From: Scalesia atractyloides
Lineage: Eukaryota; Streptophyta; Magnoliopsida; Asterales; Asteraceae
Direction: 5' to 3'
DNA: 64,000 bases
Assembly: GCA_947069175.1 (NCBI GenBank)
Contig: CAMTDV010000017.1
Span: 46,881,137-46,945,136, forward strand
Every line of letters starts with the position of its first letter. Position 1 is the stretch's first letter. Below, in pieces: positions 47,759 through 58,737 of this stretch. The notes below the pieces were generated by a model that saw nothing but the letters and a program-made list of their open reading frames with translations, did not search any database and was not told where the DNA came from. The position numbers and the translations under genes are program-made.

Positions 47759-47816
<58 letters not shown>
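47759..47816. repeat. (TA)n microsatellite
   Basis: About 28 uninterrupted TA units followed by CACACG. The preceding 250 bases (47510-47750) repeat CATGCGA-TT-type words and look like a truncated MITE. Confidence 0.95.
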
Positions 47817-47821
<5 letters not shown>

Positions 47822-48640
47822 GTAACTTTAAGGTAAAAAAAACAATTTGTTTCGCTTGTGTAAATCAAATCATATACTTATTTTGTTTGATTAAATTAAT
47901 TATATGTCTATCAAAATTTTATTATATAAACGTGTAGTCGAAACCAAATCCATAGCGTGTTGGACCGACCTGAACCGTTTGAACCAAAGCACATATCTAG
48001 CTTGTCAATTCAACCCACTTACGTAACTCGAAACTTATAAAGGCCGAACCATAACTTGTTTAATATATATATAATTATATATTAAATTAGTTGATGATTT
48101 ATTAAACTCTTTTTTGTTAGTTGAAAAAAAATCATAATAATACATGTATATATATTACTAGTAATCGCTGCCACACACCCCTACAATTTCTTGTGTTTTA
48201 TGCCTTTATGGCAGCCCACACTAGAGATGGGCATAAAAACCGGTTCCGAACCCGAACCGGTAGAATCGAACTGGACCCGGTTCCAGTTCCTATCCGACAT
48301 TAAGTAGAACCGGTTTCGGGTTCAAAATACCCGTTGGTTCCAACCCGGTTCCACAATTTTACCATTTGAATCGGGTCGTACCCGGTTCCTACCCGTACCC
48401 GGTTTCACTAGTACCCGGTTCCACCAGTACCCGGAAATGCAGTTCTAGAAGGAACCGGTTATACCCGTTATAATGTTACCATTGGAACCGGTTATAGCCG
48501 TTAAAATGTTACCATTGGAACCGGTTCCTGACCGTTGGAACCGATTTTTGTTTAGAAATCTATTGTTTAGCACACAATTTCTCATATCTATTCTTCTTGT
48601 TACATTTCTTTCTTGTTCTTTTTCACATTCTAATCAACAA

Positions 48641-48916
48641 ATGGCCTCAAAGAGTTCCAAAAACGCAAATTCCCAATCCATTAACAATGTTCCTCAAGAT
48701 CAATCGGTTCCATATGTGGTTGGAACATTGTCTCATAATCGCAGTAAGGAAGTTTGGAGCAATTGGGAGTTGGTCGAGATGAGTGACGTCTCGCAAAAAG
48801 CTCAATGTAAACATTGTGGATCGTTATTAGCCAAGGAATCAAACTCAACGTTAACGAAGAATATTGATAAGTATTGCAAAGCTTTAAAGGAAATGACATC
48901 CGGTCAATGTAACTAA
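48641..48916 (+). CDS. BED zinc-finger-like protein in hAT element, left ORF
   Basis: 91 residues from the ATG at 48641 (MASKSSKNANSQSINN). The BED-type part is VWSNWELVEMSDVSQKAQC followed by KHCGSLLAKESNSTLTKNID and KYC. The Cys pair and last Cys are present, but the His expected in the L-x2-H-x4-C ending is Asn, so zinc binding is doubtful. BED fingers form the DNA-binding N-terminus of hAT transposases. The frame is open further upstream, but the internal ATG fits the family better. Confidence 0.6.
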   Translation: MASKSSKNANSQSINNVPQDQSVPYVVGTLSHNRSKEVWSNWELVEMSDVSQKAQCKHCGSLLAKESNSTLTKNIDKYCKALKEMTSGQCN

Positions 48917-48998
48917 TAATAAAAATCAAACATAACAAACACAATAGAAAGAAACATTACACAAACTTTATTAAAAACACCAAACCAAACGGGTTACA

Positions 48999-49244
48999 TC
49001 AAACATTTGAAGAACCGGTGCCGGAACCTTCTCCCATCTCATTTTTCTTTGCCTTCGTCACTGGGCAATGCCGCTCAGTGTGTTTCTTAAGGGTTGAGTT
49101 GGCTGCGGCCTTCATAAATTTTCCACAATCTTTGCATCTAGCCATCTCGTGGCTGTCAGACATTAAACAGAGATCAAAATTCTTCCATATAGCTGGGTTT
49201 CTTTTCGTCTCTAAGACCGTAACAACTTCGGCGTTGCATGCCAT
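48999..49244 (-). CDS. BED zinc-finger protein in hAT element, right ORF
   Basis: 81 residues, MACNAEVVTVLETKRNPAIW start. It has IWKNFDLCL, then CKDCGKFMKAAANSTLKKH and TERHC, a complete C-x2-C ... H-x4-C BED finger, ending in a short Lys/Gly/Ser tail. It faces the left ORF with only 82 bases between their ends. A TATA-like box lies about 90 bases upstream. With no catalytic part it could at most bind element ends. Confidence 0.65.
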   Translation of the reverse strand: MACNAEVVTVLETKRNPAIWKNFDLCLMSDSHEMARCKDCGKFMKAAANSTLKKHTERHCPVTKAKKNEMGEGSGTGSSNV

Positions 49245-49803
49245 AGGTATTTTGCAATAACTTAGAAGTTGATTGATTTTGTAAGTTGATGATGGTGAGT
49301 GTTAAGTTTAGAAATGGTAAGTAGGAAGGGGTTTATATACAAAAAAAACCGATTTTTTAATCAGGAACCGGTTTCCAACGGTAACATTTATCAGGAACCG
49401 GTTCCAACGGTAACATTTATCAGGAACCGGTTCTGAACAGTAAATGGCAGGTTTGACTGTCAGGAACCGGTTCCCAATAGTAAATGGCAGGTTTGACTGT
49501 CAGGAACCGGTTCTGAACAGTAAATGGCAGGTTTGACTGTCAGGAACCGGTTCCCAACACTATCAGAAACCGGTTCCGCACCATACCCGTTCCACACCAT
49601 ACCTGGTTCCACACCATACCCGGTTCCATAATATCCGTACCCGGTTCTACACGGTTCCATATTCTTGGGTGTGAACCCGGGTAGGAACTGGACCCGGTTC
49701 CACACCATACCCGGTTCCAATGACATCCAAGCAGAACTGGGTCCGGGTTGGAACCGGTTCCGGGTAATAATAAAACCCGATTATGCCCATCTCTAGCCCA
49801 CAC

Positions 49804-51838
49804 CCCACCATTCTTTTAATCAGCTTCAGCCCAAACACCCTCTAGCCCAAACACCTACTTGTTTGTTTTATTAATTTCGGCCAACTCAAGTCCACTGCCC
49901 ACATCCCTTGTATTTTTTATTTTTTTATAATTTGCGTAACATGCATCAACATTATAACACAACTTCTAAAACTTAAAACCCTAACTACCGAACTACTATT
50001 CTTCCTCTCCTCCCTACTTTCATCAACCAAGCGCTCTAAGAAAATGCCTCTGGTCCTCCACATCTAGCGATCCTTGTTATCTTTACACTAGGTAATCTTT
50101 TTATATATTGAATAATCATGCTAATTATTTGTTATACTTGGCTGCGTTTATTTGTTATGCGTAATAATTTGATCACATGTAGTGCTAGTTGCTAAGGATC
50201 ACGTGTATATAATGATTAGATCGATTATGGGTTCAGGTATGTCTCTCGGTTTTGTTGATGGGCTAAATCTAGTGGTTAGTGATAAAGTAGTTGCTACATG
50301 ATCTTAATTATGATACAAACCTGCTGTGAATTATGTTTATGTGTCTCGGGTTCACTAGTTAATCGTTTGCGGGATCGGGTAACGAAAACAGTAAGCTGTC
50401 CAGAACGTTACAGCCGACTTTAAACGGCTGTAACCGGGTCAAATCTTATTAAAACTTAATGTTTCTTGAGTCCATGATTAACTTCCACGAAATACCTTTC
50501 AAACCCAACTGGAGGCGCATTTTTTGACGTCGTTTGATATTTTAAATAATTTATATCGTGTCAAAGGTTCAGGCTGCGTTTTTTCGTCAGAATTTTCAGC
50601 CCATTACGAGAGTTATAACTCAATGTAGGAATTGAGTTATGATCTGAAATTTTTACTGTAACTACTTCCAGGTGATTCCAAAAATCTCTACGTCAATCAG
50701 ATAACTGAGGATTTTTAAATGAATTTTTCCGTGAGCTGCAGTCAGAAATTGACGAATCTGATTGTTGCTTAGTAAATGATTTTTTATAAATTTTTGGTAA
50801 AAGGTGAGACTCTAAAATTTTAACAGAAGTCCAAACCCTCCGAGGGGCATGCCACATAACAATATCATAATTTTGGGAAATTTCGTAAGTATGTTAAACA
50901 AGCTCCCCAAAACAGTTTGTTTTCAGTGATTTTGACTATTTATAATTTTTAAGTTGTTAAGTGACGTATTTGCTACTTTTAATGTCTGCGCATGCATGAT
51001 AACGGTAAAACTGATGAATGACATGTCGTAGTGTATATTATGAACCGATGCTTGAAAACTACTCGGTAATATATTTGTGACAACTTTTACGCATGTTAAT
51101 TGCTAGAAACGTGAAGGATTTGCGTGATTTACATTAACGACCCCTAATATTTTTGGTAACCATAATAGGACGTGGTTGACCATACTAGCTCGCATAACTT
51201 AATCTATCGAGCTAAACTGGGGTGAGTTCACTACTCTTCTACAGGCATGCGTCCCGGGGGGACAAACTATTATTTCTTGGAGGAATACTTTTTACAACTG
51301 TTGTAGTTTAATTTCGATGTTGGTTAATAAACTCAACACTATCATTAAAGTCCCTACTTACTACCGAACTAGTTGCCTTGGGGGAAATGAGGTATTAGTT
51401 GATAGCACTATTAGGCTTGACAACCTCACACCGTACCTAGGAGGACGGGCGTGAACTAAGGACCTTAAACACATGGCCAATGTTGATAGGCATTGATGAG
51501 GGCAAACAAACATACGTCACCCGGTATCGAGTTATTAACGACATGTCTTTAAACTAAACACCAACACGTTTTCGTTAACCAGAATTGTGAACTCGCCGAC
51601 TTAATCGCTGATACACTTTTTCTGCATGCTTGCAGGTCGTTAGATATATCTTGCATGGGAACTTGCAGTCTGAGGAGCTAAGGGTGTCATGGGGCGTGTT
51701 CTTGATGCAAACATTGATAATTTACGTTTTAAAACATTTTGGTTTTTAATTGTTTGAGATACGTACATTTGCTTCCGCTGAAAATATACTTATTGAATCA
51801 TTTATTTGAGTCACACTATTCATGTTGGACATGGCGTT
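49804..51838 (+). mobile_element. LTR of an outer Gypsy-like element, interrupted at 51839
   Basis: Non-coding. Features of a plant Gypsy LTR are visible: GGGGTGAGTTCACTAC near 51220 (compare GGTGAGTATACTCG in the solo LTR near 33990) and CTTGCAGGTCGTTAGATATA near 51635. It continues across the chromovirus insertion at 61479-61594, ending GGGGGTGTGACA followed by TTGGTATCAGAGCC, an initiator-Met PBS. The left end of the LTR was not found; it may start anywhere after 49804. Confidence 0.55.
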
Positions 51839-52986
51839 TGTCACACCCCGACCCGCAGCGGAATAAGAGTCGGGGCATAATTGGGTTATCACCAAAGCTC
51901 ATGACATTTACTAATATGTTTCATATTTAATAAAGTCAAAGTTACATTACCAAATATCCAAACATGTTCATACAATACAAAGAAAATAAACCAATCATAA
52001 CAATCCCAACTCTAAATCATTTTATTCTTCTAGTCCAATCCTATGTGTTCCTAGCTGCTGCTGATTCACCTGTATCATGTGTAAAAATGGGGGTTTTGGG
52101 GTCAACATAAGTTGGCGAGTGAACCTTATTAGATAAACATTTATTAATGAATTACATGTTAGTTTATTAATGAAAAATTATGCATAATCATAAATGAGCA
52201 AATGTAAATAATCAAGCAGTGGCAAATAGCAATCACAACTATAACATACAATATCATATGATAGCATACATGAACATACCAACATCATGCAATAAATAAC
52301 ATAATTGAAACTGTGCGATCAAGGCTCAATCAAACGGAGCCGATCGTATTGCATGTACTGAAAATGTAAATTGTCTATGCGATCAAGGCTCAATCAAACG
52401 GAGCCGATCGTATGTGGGCACGCCAGGTTCAACCTCATAATGAAATGGGAACATGCTCAACGCTCATAATGTAATGGGGAGCGGCGGCCTATGAAATTGC
52501 ATGTACTGAAAATAATAAATTGCATCCAACAATAACTACAAAACAGTTGAAGCAAACTGAATACACATGTTCATGATATGATGTATGCACAATGGTTTAA
52601 TTATAATATATATATAACAAGACACATGATACACCCAAAACGTGATTAAAACGGGGAATTTGTAAAGATTCACTCACATTGGGTGCGTTGGATTGGAGAT
52701 GGTGAGATGCGCACGATGAGCGGAACAACGAGAAATACTAACCTAAATAATAACGGAAAAAACATATTAAATGAGTGGATCTTATTAAGGATTTTAATGA
52801 AATTTTTAGATATATTTTTGTGAGTTCAAGGCTATTTTCTATCTTTAAAAATGTTATTTTTAAGTATTTTTAATTGATTTTTAAATTAAATGAAATAAAT
52901 AAAAATATAAAAAAATTGTTTATTTAGCGTTGACCGTTGACCGTTGACCGTTGACCTGTTGACCGGTTCGGTCAGCGAATTAGTTT

Positions 52987-53400
52987 GCGCCGGGTGAGGC
53001 TCGAACCCGAGACCTCTCGTACGCGTGCACGCAGCTCTACCAACTGAGCTACGTGTCTAACCTGAAATAATCTTGTTTTTAATTATATTTATATACTTAT
53101 TCAGTTTAACCGAATTTCTTTTAATTGCAAAAACATTTTAATTCAACAAACCAGTGCCAGTGACGGGCTTCGAACGCGCGACGTGTGACTTAATGTTGCA
53201 CACAGTCCACCGCTGGACTGTGTGTCTAACCTGGTTATTATCTCGGTTTTTATTATACTTAACAACTAACTGAGTTAACCCGGTTTAGTTTTTAAACAAA
53301 AAGGCATTTTATTACATAAGGAGTGCGTGTAGCAGGGATCGAACTCGGGACATGCGTATATGTTTTGCACACAGTCCACCGCTGGACTGTGTGTCTAACC
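52987..53400 (-). repeat. Three tandem tRNA-like modules in 3' LTR
   Basis: Modules at 52987-53062, 53154-53231 and 53323-53400, period about 168. On the - strand each starts GGTTAGACAC and has a B-box-like GTTCGA near its end (GGTTCGAGCC, CGTTCGAAGCC, AGTTCGATCC). The first has a perfect A box, TAGCTCAGTTGG. In the second and third the A-box zone is an 11-base stem CACACAGTCCA/TGGACTGTGTG with a 4-base loop. Spacers are also related (GTTTAACC or GTTAACC followed by an A/T tract). The acceptor ends do not pair, so these are not tRNA genes. Confidence 0.75.
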
Positions 53401-54256
53401 CGTTCATTTTATCGATTTTTATTAGTCTTATGTTATATTGCGTCTTCATCTTCTTCGTTGATTTTACCCAGAAAAACATATTCCGACTGTTATGACCGAT
53501 TCATGACATACACGCTTTTCAAACATTACAAGTAATTTAAAAGTAAAGAATGGAGAGAGTTTGGGGAAAAAGATGTACCGATTGATGTTGTTCACAGAAT
53601 TCCGGCAGAGGTTCGTCGGTTCTGAAGGTGAACTCCGGCTGTTGAAACCAATTAACAGCTTTGTTCGATTATTTAAGAAGTTGAGGCACTTAAACAAGGT
53701 TTAACAGAAGTTTGGAAGATCATACCAGTTCCCGGTGTGTTTCCGGAAGTTTCAGAAGTTTTCCGGCGTAGGTAAGATTTTCGACAAACGTTGACTAGGA
53801 TCGATTCCGATGGTGGAGTTGTGTTAGTGACCGATTAAACACATGATTGAAACAGAAAGAGTCGGAGGAAATACCGTGTGGATGTGAGTCCCGGTTTTCC
53901 GGCGACTTGCAGAATTTTTCCGGCGAGTTGATTTAAGCTTCTCCGGTGGACTGTAAGGTTGCGGAAATGTAATTGAAAGTCTTGCAGAGTGTTTTGAGTC
54001 GCAAGAAGGGTCTAGGATTGAAGTAATCCGAGAATTGAAAACTTTCGGTTATTAAACTGATCCACTTCCGAATTCAAGTTACATTCACGGCAGCATTGAT
54101 TGGAATCGTCAGTTTATCGGTTATACTCGCTGAATCGCGAGTATCCAGATCGACTTTGGGTGTTTGATAACCGATTTCAGTTACAATTGGTAAACGATTG
54201 ATTTACCTTAGTCAATAAAACCTATTTGTTTCCTAAAGATGACAGAAAACAAACAA

Positions 54257-54337
54257 GTGGCGGAGTGGTGATGTGTGTGTGTGTTAAGTCTTTGAAGTTG
54301 TAACCGGCTGACCCGGGTTCGAGTCCCGGCAGCATCA
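54257..54337 (+). other. tRNA-like module, forward strand, in 3' LTR
   Basis: GTGGCGGAGTGGTG fits an A box (TGGCNNAGTGG). CCGGG-TTCGAGT-CCCGG is a perfect T-arm with B box GGTTCGAGTCC. A (TG)n stretch fills the anticodon region and a T-run follows. It faces opposite to the three modules at 52987-53400. The acceptor stem is not complementary. Confidence 0.65.
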
Positions 54338-54532
54338 TATTTTTTTTATTTATTTTGTTTTAACTTTTTATCAAATATTCTTTTTATAGTTTAGTTTATC
54401 TATTAATTATGTATCATTTTAAGTCAAAATAATCATAAATATTCAACGTGATTTTTATAACTTGATATTCGATTACAAAACGGAGCGGGTTTTGGAAACC
54501 CGTTTTTGACGAATGTTACAGTATCCCCTACT

Positions 54533-54930
54533 TTTAGAAATTTCGTCCCGAAATTTAAGTAATAGTAGTAGGAAAAAGGTGCGGGTATTGTTCGCGCATT
54601 GAGTCTTCACGTCCCTAAGTAAACTCAGGTCCCCGTTTCGACTCCCAGCGTACCCTAACAATTGGAATGCGACTTTATCGCAGACGTTTTTCCCCGAAGT
54701 ACATGATTCTCTACAGGTCTTTCTATAATATGCATAGATTCATCAATCTGCATATCTTCCAGAGGGATGTGGAGGTTTTCGTGACACTTCTTCAAGTTTG
54801 ATACGTTGAATGTGGGATGAATCCTGTTGAGTTCTTCTGGTAGATCAAGCTTGTAAGCTATAGGTCCTACTCTTTCGAGTATCTTGAAAGGCCCTACGTA
54901 GCGTGGTGCTAGCTTGCCCTTTTTGACCAA
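54533..54930 (-). pseudogene. Chromovirus integrase C-terminus and chromodomain
   Basis: 54655-54930 encodes KLAPRYVGPFKILERVGPIAYKL cut by position, and FNVSNLKKC, the region after the integrase core. The frame stops at 54655. One frame over, 54556-54654 continues VRWESKRGPEFT, then TAG where the chromodomain Trp is expected, then REDSMREQYPHLFP. The chromodomain therefore has both a frameshift and a nonsense change. Chromodomains steer integration toward particular chromatin. Confidence 0.7.
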
Positions 54931-55033
54931 AACGAACTACTCCCTTCCACGGTGATACTTTTAGAAGTACATGATCACCAATGTTAAAATCTAAAGGCTT
55001 CCGTCGTTTGTCTGCATAACTCTTTTGACAACT

Positions 55034-55704
55034 TTAGGTCGCTAAAAGATTGTCTCGGATTTGATGGATCTTGTCTGCGGTTTCTTGGATCAATTCTGGA
55101 CCAGTGATTTGAGCTTCCTCAATTTCGTGCCTACATACAGGAGATCGGCACTTACGACCATATAAGGCTTCAAAAGGTGCCATGCCGATGCTTGAATGAT
55201 AGCTGTTGTTGCACGAAAATTCAACTAATGGGAGATGAGCGTCCCAATTTCCCTTGAAATCTATGACACATGCTCGAAGCATATCTTCAAGAGTTTGTAT
55301 GGTGCGTTCAGATTGACCATCAGTTTGAGGGTGATAGGCGGTACTGAGATCTAATCGTGTGCCCATGGCGGCTTGTACTGCTTGCAATGTTCGTGAAGTG
55401 AAACGACCATCATGATCAGAAATAATGCTTTACGGTACTCCATGTCGGCTTACGATTTCGCGGATATAAATACGAGCTAGCTTTCGTTAGCTTATTTTGT
55501 AAGTCGACCAGTTACTATCCATATAGTGTCATACCCACCAGAAGTGAGAGGTAACCTGGTAATGAAATCCATGGTTATATTTTCCCACCTCCATATAAGT
55601 ATTTCAGGTTGGACCAGAAGTCCTGAGGGTCTTTGGTGTTCAGCTTTTATTTTGGAACATGAAAAAAAACACTTGGAAACAAAATCAGCAATATCCTTTT
55701 TCAT
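55034..55704 (-). pseudogene. Chromovirus integrase core
   Basis: 55492-55704 encodes KDIADFVSKCFFSCSKIKAE (end of the zinc region; CF-SC shows an extra residue), WENITMDFITRLP with the first catalytic Asp, and IWIVTGRLTK. After frameshifts near 55390-55490, 55034-55387 gives STAYHPQTDGQSERTIQTLE with the catalytic Glu, and NNSYHSSIGMAPFEALYGRK. Weak integrase zinc-region and linker remnants extend right to about 55900. Confidence 0.8.
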
Positions 55705-56614
55705 TCCAGGCCACCAGTGGGTGTATCAAAGGTCCTGATACATCTTGTCGGCTCCTGGGTGTATAGAATATCATGTTTTGTGCGTCTCATTCATAAGAAA
55801 AATATCACGAAGGTTATTGTGGTCAGGAATCTATATGCGATCTAGACATATAGAATACCGTCGGATTTAGTTTAAATTTTAAGTTCAGCTCCACAAGACG
55901 GCTCCTTGCGTACGTCTCCTTTCTATTACTGAAACATGCTGGGCTTCTCGGATGTTGATCTTTGATGTCGCTTATGATTTTATTTATAACAGTTTTGAGG
56001 GAACCGATGCATTTGTAATGATCATAAACAAAAACTTCAACCATGACGATATTTAAACCTACACGGAACTTTTCATAACCTCCTGGTAATGCTTTTGATT
56101 CTTTGCCAAGAATACTTATATATAGGAAGTAGCAGCGGCGTATCCACCATATCCTTGTCAAATTTTCATTGGCTTTATCAGTAAATCATGATCAGTTCTA
56201 TGTGACTCTAAAACATAAACAACACAACAAACAAAACTTGAGTCTCAATTCTGAAATGATACATGACAAAATGTTGACAGTACCTCTCTCGTTGGTTTTG
56301 ATGAAGGGGTCAGTCTATGTAAAAGTGTGACACAACCCAACTTCTTTAAATGATGAGATTGAGATATGTCGAGATGTATGATGATATAAATGTTAAATCA
56401 ATGAGTATAGAACAAAATTGTAATATCAAATCGCATTAAAATTCTTGGATACATAATTTCCAAATTTTACAACTGGAATACGGAAAGATGGAGATAACAT
56501 AAAGAAAAACATTAAAACTAGACGATTAGAGTTGAGTCTTTATTCCTGGTGAGGAGAAATTAGTTGGGTGATTCGTTTGAGCCGTTATTATTTTCAACAG
56601 TATTGGTGTTGATG
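55705..56614. other. Remnant between integrase and gag; PR, RT and RNase H not visible
   Basis: In a complete chromovirus this gap would hold about 2.5 kb of protease, reverse transcriptase and RNase H. Here 55705-55900 still shows integrase zinc-region pieces on the - strand (NETHKT, HPGADKMYQDL). An open stretch at 55823-56161 matches nothing I know, and 56162-56614 is AT-rich without pol motifs. This implies an internal deletion or replacement. Confidence 0.6.
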
Positions 56615-57931
56615 TTATAAGCTCCTTCCTCTTGCAGGTGGTGGAGCTTGGTTAGCTTGATTCACCGGATTTGCTTGAGCTTGGGCATGAATGATGTTCA
56701 CCAAACATGGACAAGTGTTTCTAAAATGGCTTGGATCTCCACAATTGTAGCAAGCCCGCATAGGTTGTACCATGGGATAGTTGGGTTGATAGTAGGTTTG
56801 GGCTAAATGTTGGGTAGGTGGTAGTAATAGGGGTTGTTGGGCTTGACCCATTATTTGTTGGTGGGTTTGGGTTGAAGGCTGGTGACGGTTCGTTCGCTGA
56901 GGTATGCGACAGGTTTGAACAGTATGACCTGCGCGACCACAGCCGGTGCAATATTGGCAAGGATGATCAGGAGAATGGTGGTATTGGCAATGGTTGCATT
57001 TTGGTAATGGGCCAGAGTATGGTCTTTTGTATGGTGCAGGTGAAGGGGCGACTTGGGTAATGGGTGCAGCAGGAATAGGGTAATTGGTTTGTGTGACGGC
57101 GAAGTTTCTTGTGCTTCGATTCCTTTTACCAGTAAACTTCGAGGAGGAACCAGAATGGTTTGAAGTTTGAGCCTCAATGGGGGCTTTCTTCTTCTCCTCT
57201 TTGAATTTACCGTTTCGAATGCGATTTTCGGTCAGTTCAGTGGCTAGTTCCATAGCAGCTTCAAGTGTTGCTGGTGAAGTGCTGAGAACTGAATCTTGAA
57301 TTTTCGAGGGAAGACCTCGAATATAATGCTCAACCAAGCGATAAGTTGGGGTGAACAAGTTAGGGACCATTTGGTTCAACTCTAAGAACCTCTTGTTGTA
57401 GATGGTATGATCTCCCTCCTTTTGCTTTAAAGAATGAAATTCGTCCTCCAACTTTTTAATCTCACTCCTAGGACAGAAACGCCTAGTCATGATTTCCCTT
57501 AACTCCTCCCAAGTTAAGGCCATTGCATCTTCAGTTCCCCTCTTCCCTTTCTCAGTATTCCACCAAGTGAGAGCTACCCCAAATAGTCTCCCGGTGGCGT
57601 ATCGAACCTTGCGATCCTTAGGACAATCGCAGTTGAGAAAGGTGTTTTCCATCTCCTCGAACCAATGTAGGAGAGCAGTGACACCCTCGGTCCCTTCAAA
57701 TTTAGGAGGATCACAAGACTTAAAATGTTTGTAAGAGCACTTGCTGGTAGGAGGGTTGTCGATGTTCTGGTCATGTTGTTGGGGAGGGTTAGTAGGATTC
57801 GTAGCGAGAGCTTGTTGTACTTGGACCACAATGTCAGGCAGTATCGTGGCCATTTGTTTCGCGATTTGTGTGGCCAAGCGTTCCTGAGACCTTCCTGATC
57901 TTTTACCCCTTCGATGTTGTCTAGACGACAT
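56615..57931 (-). CDS. Chromovirus gag, intact (438 aa)
   Basis: A complete reading frame with no break. It has a basic N-terminus (MSSRQHRRGKRSGRSQERLA); the capsid domain with FKSCDPPKFEGTEGVTALL, ALTWWNTEKGKRG, LREIMTRRFCP and YNKRFLELNQMVPNL; then a Pro/Gln-rich linker with CNHCQYHHSPDHPC, CTGCGRAGHTVQTC and CYNCGDPSHFRNTC. The last two are complete C-x2-C-x4-H-x4-C knuckles. It should form particles and bind RNA. Keeping gag while losing RT is unusual for random decay. Gag may simply have had little time to mutate. Confidence 0.9.
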   Translation of the reverse strand: MSSRQHRRGKRSGRSQERLATQIAKQMATILPDIVVQVQQALATNPTNPPQQHDQNIDNPPTSKCSYKHFKSCDPPKFEGTEGVTALLHWFEEMENTFLNCDCPKDRKVRYATGRLFGVALTWWNTEKGKRGTEDAMALTWEELREIMTRRFCPRSEIKKLEDEFHSLKQKEGDHTIYNKRFLELNQMVPNLFTPTYRLVEHYIRGLPSKIQDSVLSTSPATLEAAMELATELTENRIRNGKFKEEKKKAPIEAQTSNHSGSSSKFTGKRNRSTRNFAVTQTNYPIPAAPITQVAPSPAPYKRPYSGPLPKCNHCQYHHSPDHPCQYCTGCGRAGHTVQTCRIPQRTNRHQPSTQTHQQIMGQAQQPLLLPPTQHLAQTYYQPNYPMVQPMRACYNCGDPSHFRNTCPCLVNIIHAQAQANPVNQANQAPPPARGRSL

Positions 57932-58726
57932 CTACAGGAACGTACATAAGAAGATTGTGAGTTTATGGAGTCTTTTTAGGTGTCATGTGTCTTTAAGAAA
58001 ATGAAAATAACATAAATATCAATAATGCAACTACATCCATAGGATGTCTTGGGTTTGCTCATGTTGGGCCTCAAATGTCCCCCATACCTTCACCTATATA
58101 GTCATGTGGGCCCCCATGGCTATTGGCTTGGTAGGATTCACATTAGTATTGGCAATTTAACACTCGCATCACCCGAATGCAAACCACAAAATATGTTCAT
58201 GAGATGTTTGGTCGGAACGTGTCCAGGTATAGACACAATGACAACTCAAAGTGGGGTTAGCTCACACGACGTTTGGTATAGCATGCTTTGGCCTAATAGG
58301 TACTTCGTACTCTCATCGTTAGTCCCCAGGTAGGCAAACTGGTCCTTTATTTTGGATTTATACGAATGCCAGCCTAGACAGGACGTTCCGACTACCGGTA
58401 CTGGTACCCTTCCAGTTACTACATGCCCGTCATGAGAACTCACTTTGATGAGATTTGAAAACACAAAAATCATTGTAAAAGCAATCATGATGTGGTGTGT
58501 GCTTTCATGGATGTGATTTGTTATGAGTATATGATTCATGATAGGCATTATATGATAATACATACTTATGAACATGCTTGCATAATATTGAATGTAACGT
58601 TTAACATAAAACATATAAACATCATGAAATTTGGCATGTAACACACAAAAATCTTATAATTTCTAATCAACTATAGTATAGGCTCTAAGGGTCTAATAAC
58701 CTATCCTATATCCCTATAGTCATGGC
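57932..58726. other. Chromovirus leader between PBS and gag
   Basis: Untranslated leader of the - strand element, no gene. Short open frames on either strand match nothing. Confidence 0.6.
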
Positions 58727-58737
58727 TCTGATACCAA
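58724..58737 (-). other. Chromovirus primer-binding site
   Basis: On the - strand TTGGTATCAGAGCC, just inside the 5' LTR: the complement of the initiator methionine tRNA 3' end, the usual chromovirus primer. At the other end, AAAAGTAGGGGATAC (- strand, near 54522-54536) is the polypurine tract. Confidence 0.85.

Larger units (their letters stand above)
48222..49795. mobile_element. hAT element with two BED ORFs, TSD GCCCACAC
   Basis: Perfect 15-base terminal inverted repeats TAGAGATGGGCATAA, flanked by the 8-base duplication GCCCACAC at 48214-48221 and 49796-49803. Both subterminal regions are dense in the 10-12-base palindrome (G)GAACCGGTTC(C), the sort of repeat hAT transposases bind. It encodes two small BED zinc-finger proteins facing each other and no catalytic domain. 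At 1574 bases it is a non-autonomous derivative. A TATA-like GTATATAAACCCC (- strand, near 49335) precedes the second ORF. Confidence 0.9.
51839..54520 (-). repeat. Chromovirus 3' LTR
   Basis: 2682 bases; on the + strand TGTCACACCCCGACCC to GAATGTTACA. It carries two 64-base hairpin repeats (52315, 52379), a run of GTTGACC (52927-52965), three tRNA-like modules on the - strand and one on the + strand. It differs from the 5' LTR mainly by one fewer 64-base unit and one extra GTTGACC unit. Confidence 0.95.

Noticed and set aside
47458..47937. Open frames with poly-Tyr/Ile on both strands
   Set aside because: They are translations of the (TA)n microsatellite at 47759-47816.
52987..54337. Genuine tRNA genes
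   Set aside because: A and B boxes are good, but acceptor stems do not pair and the modules lie inside LTRs in the same position in both copies.
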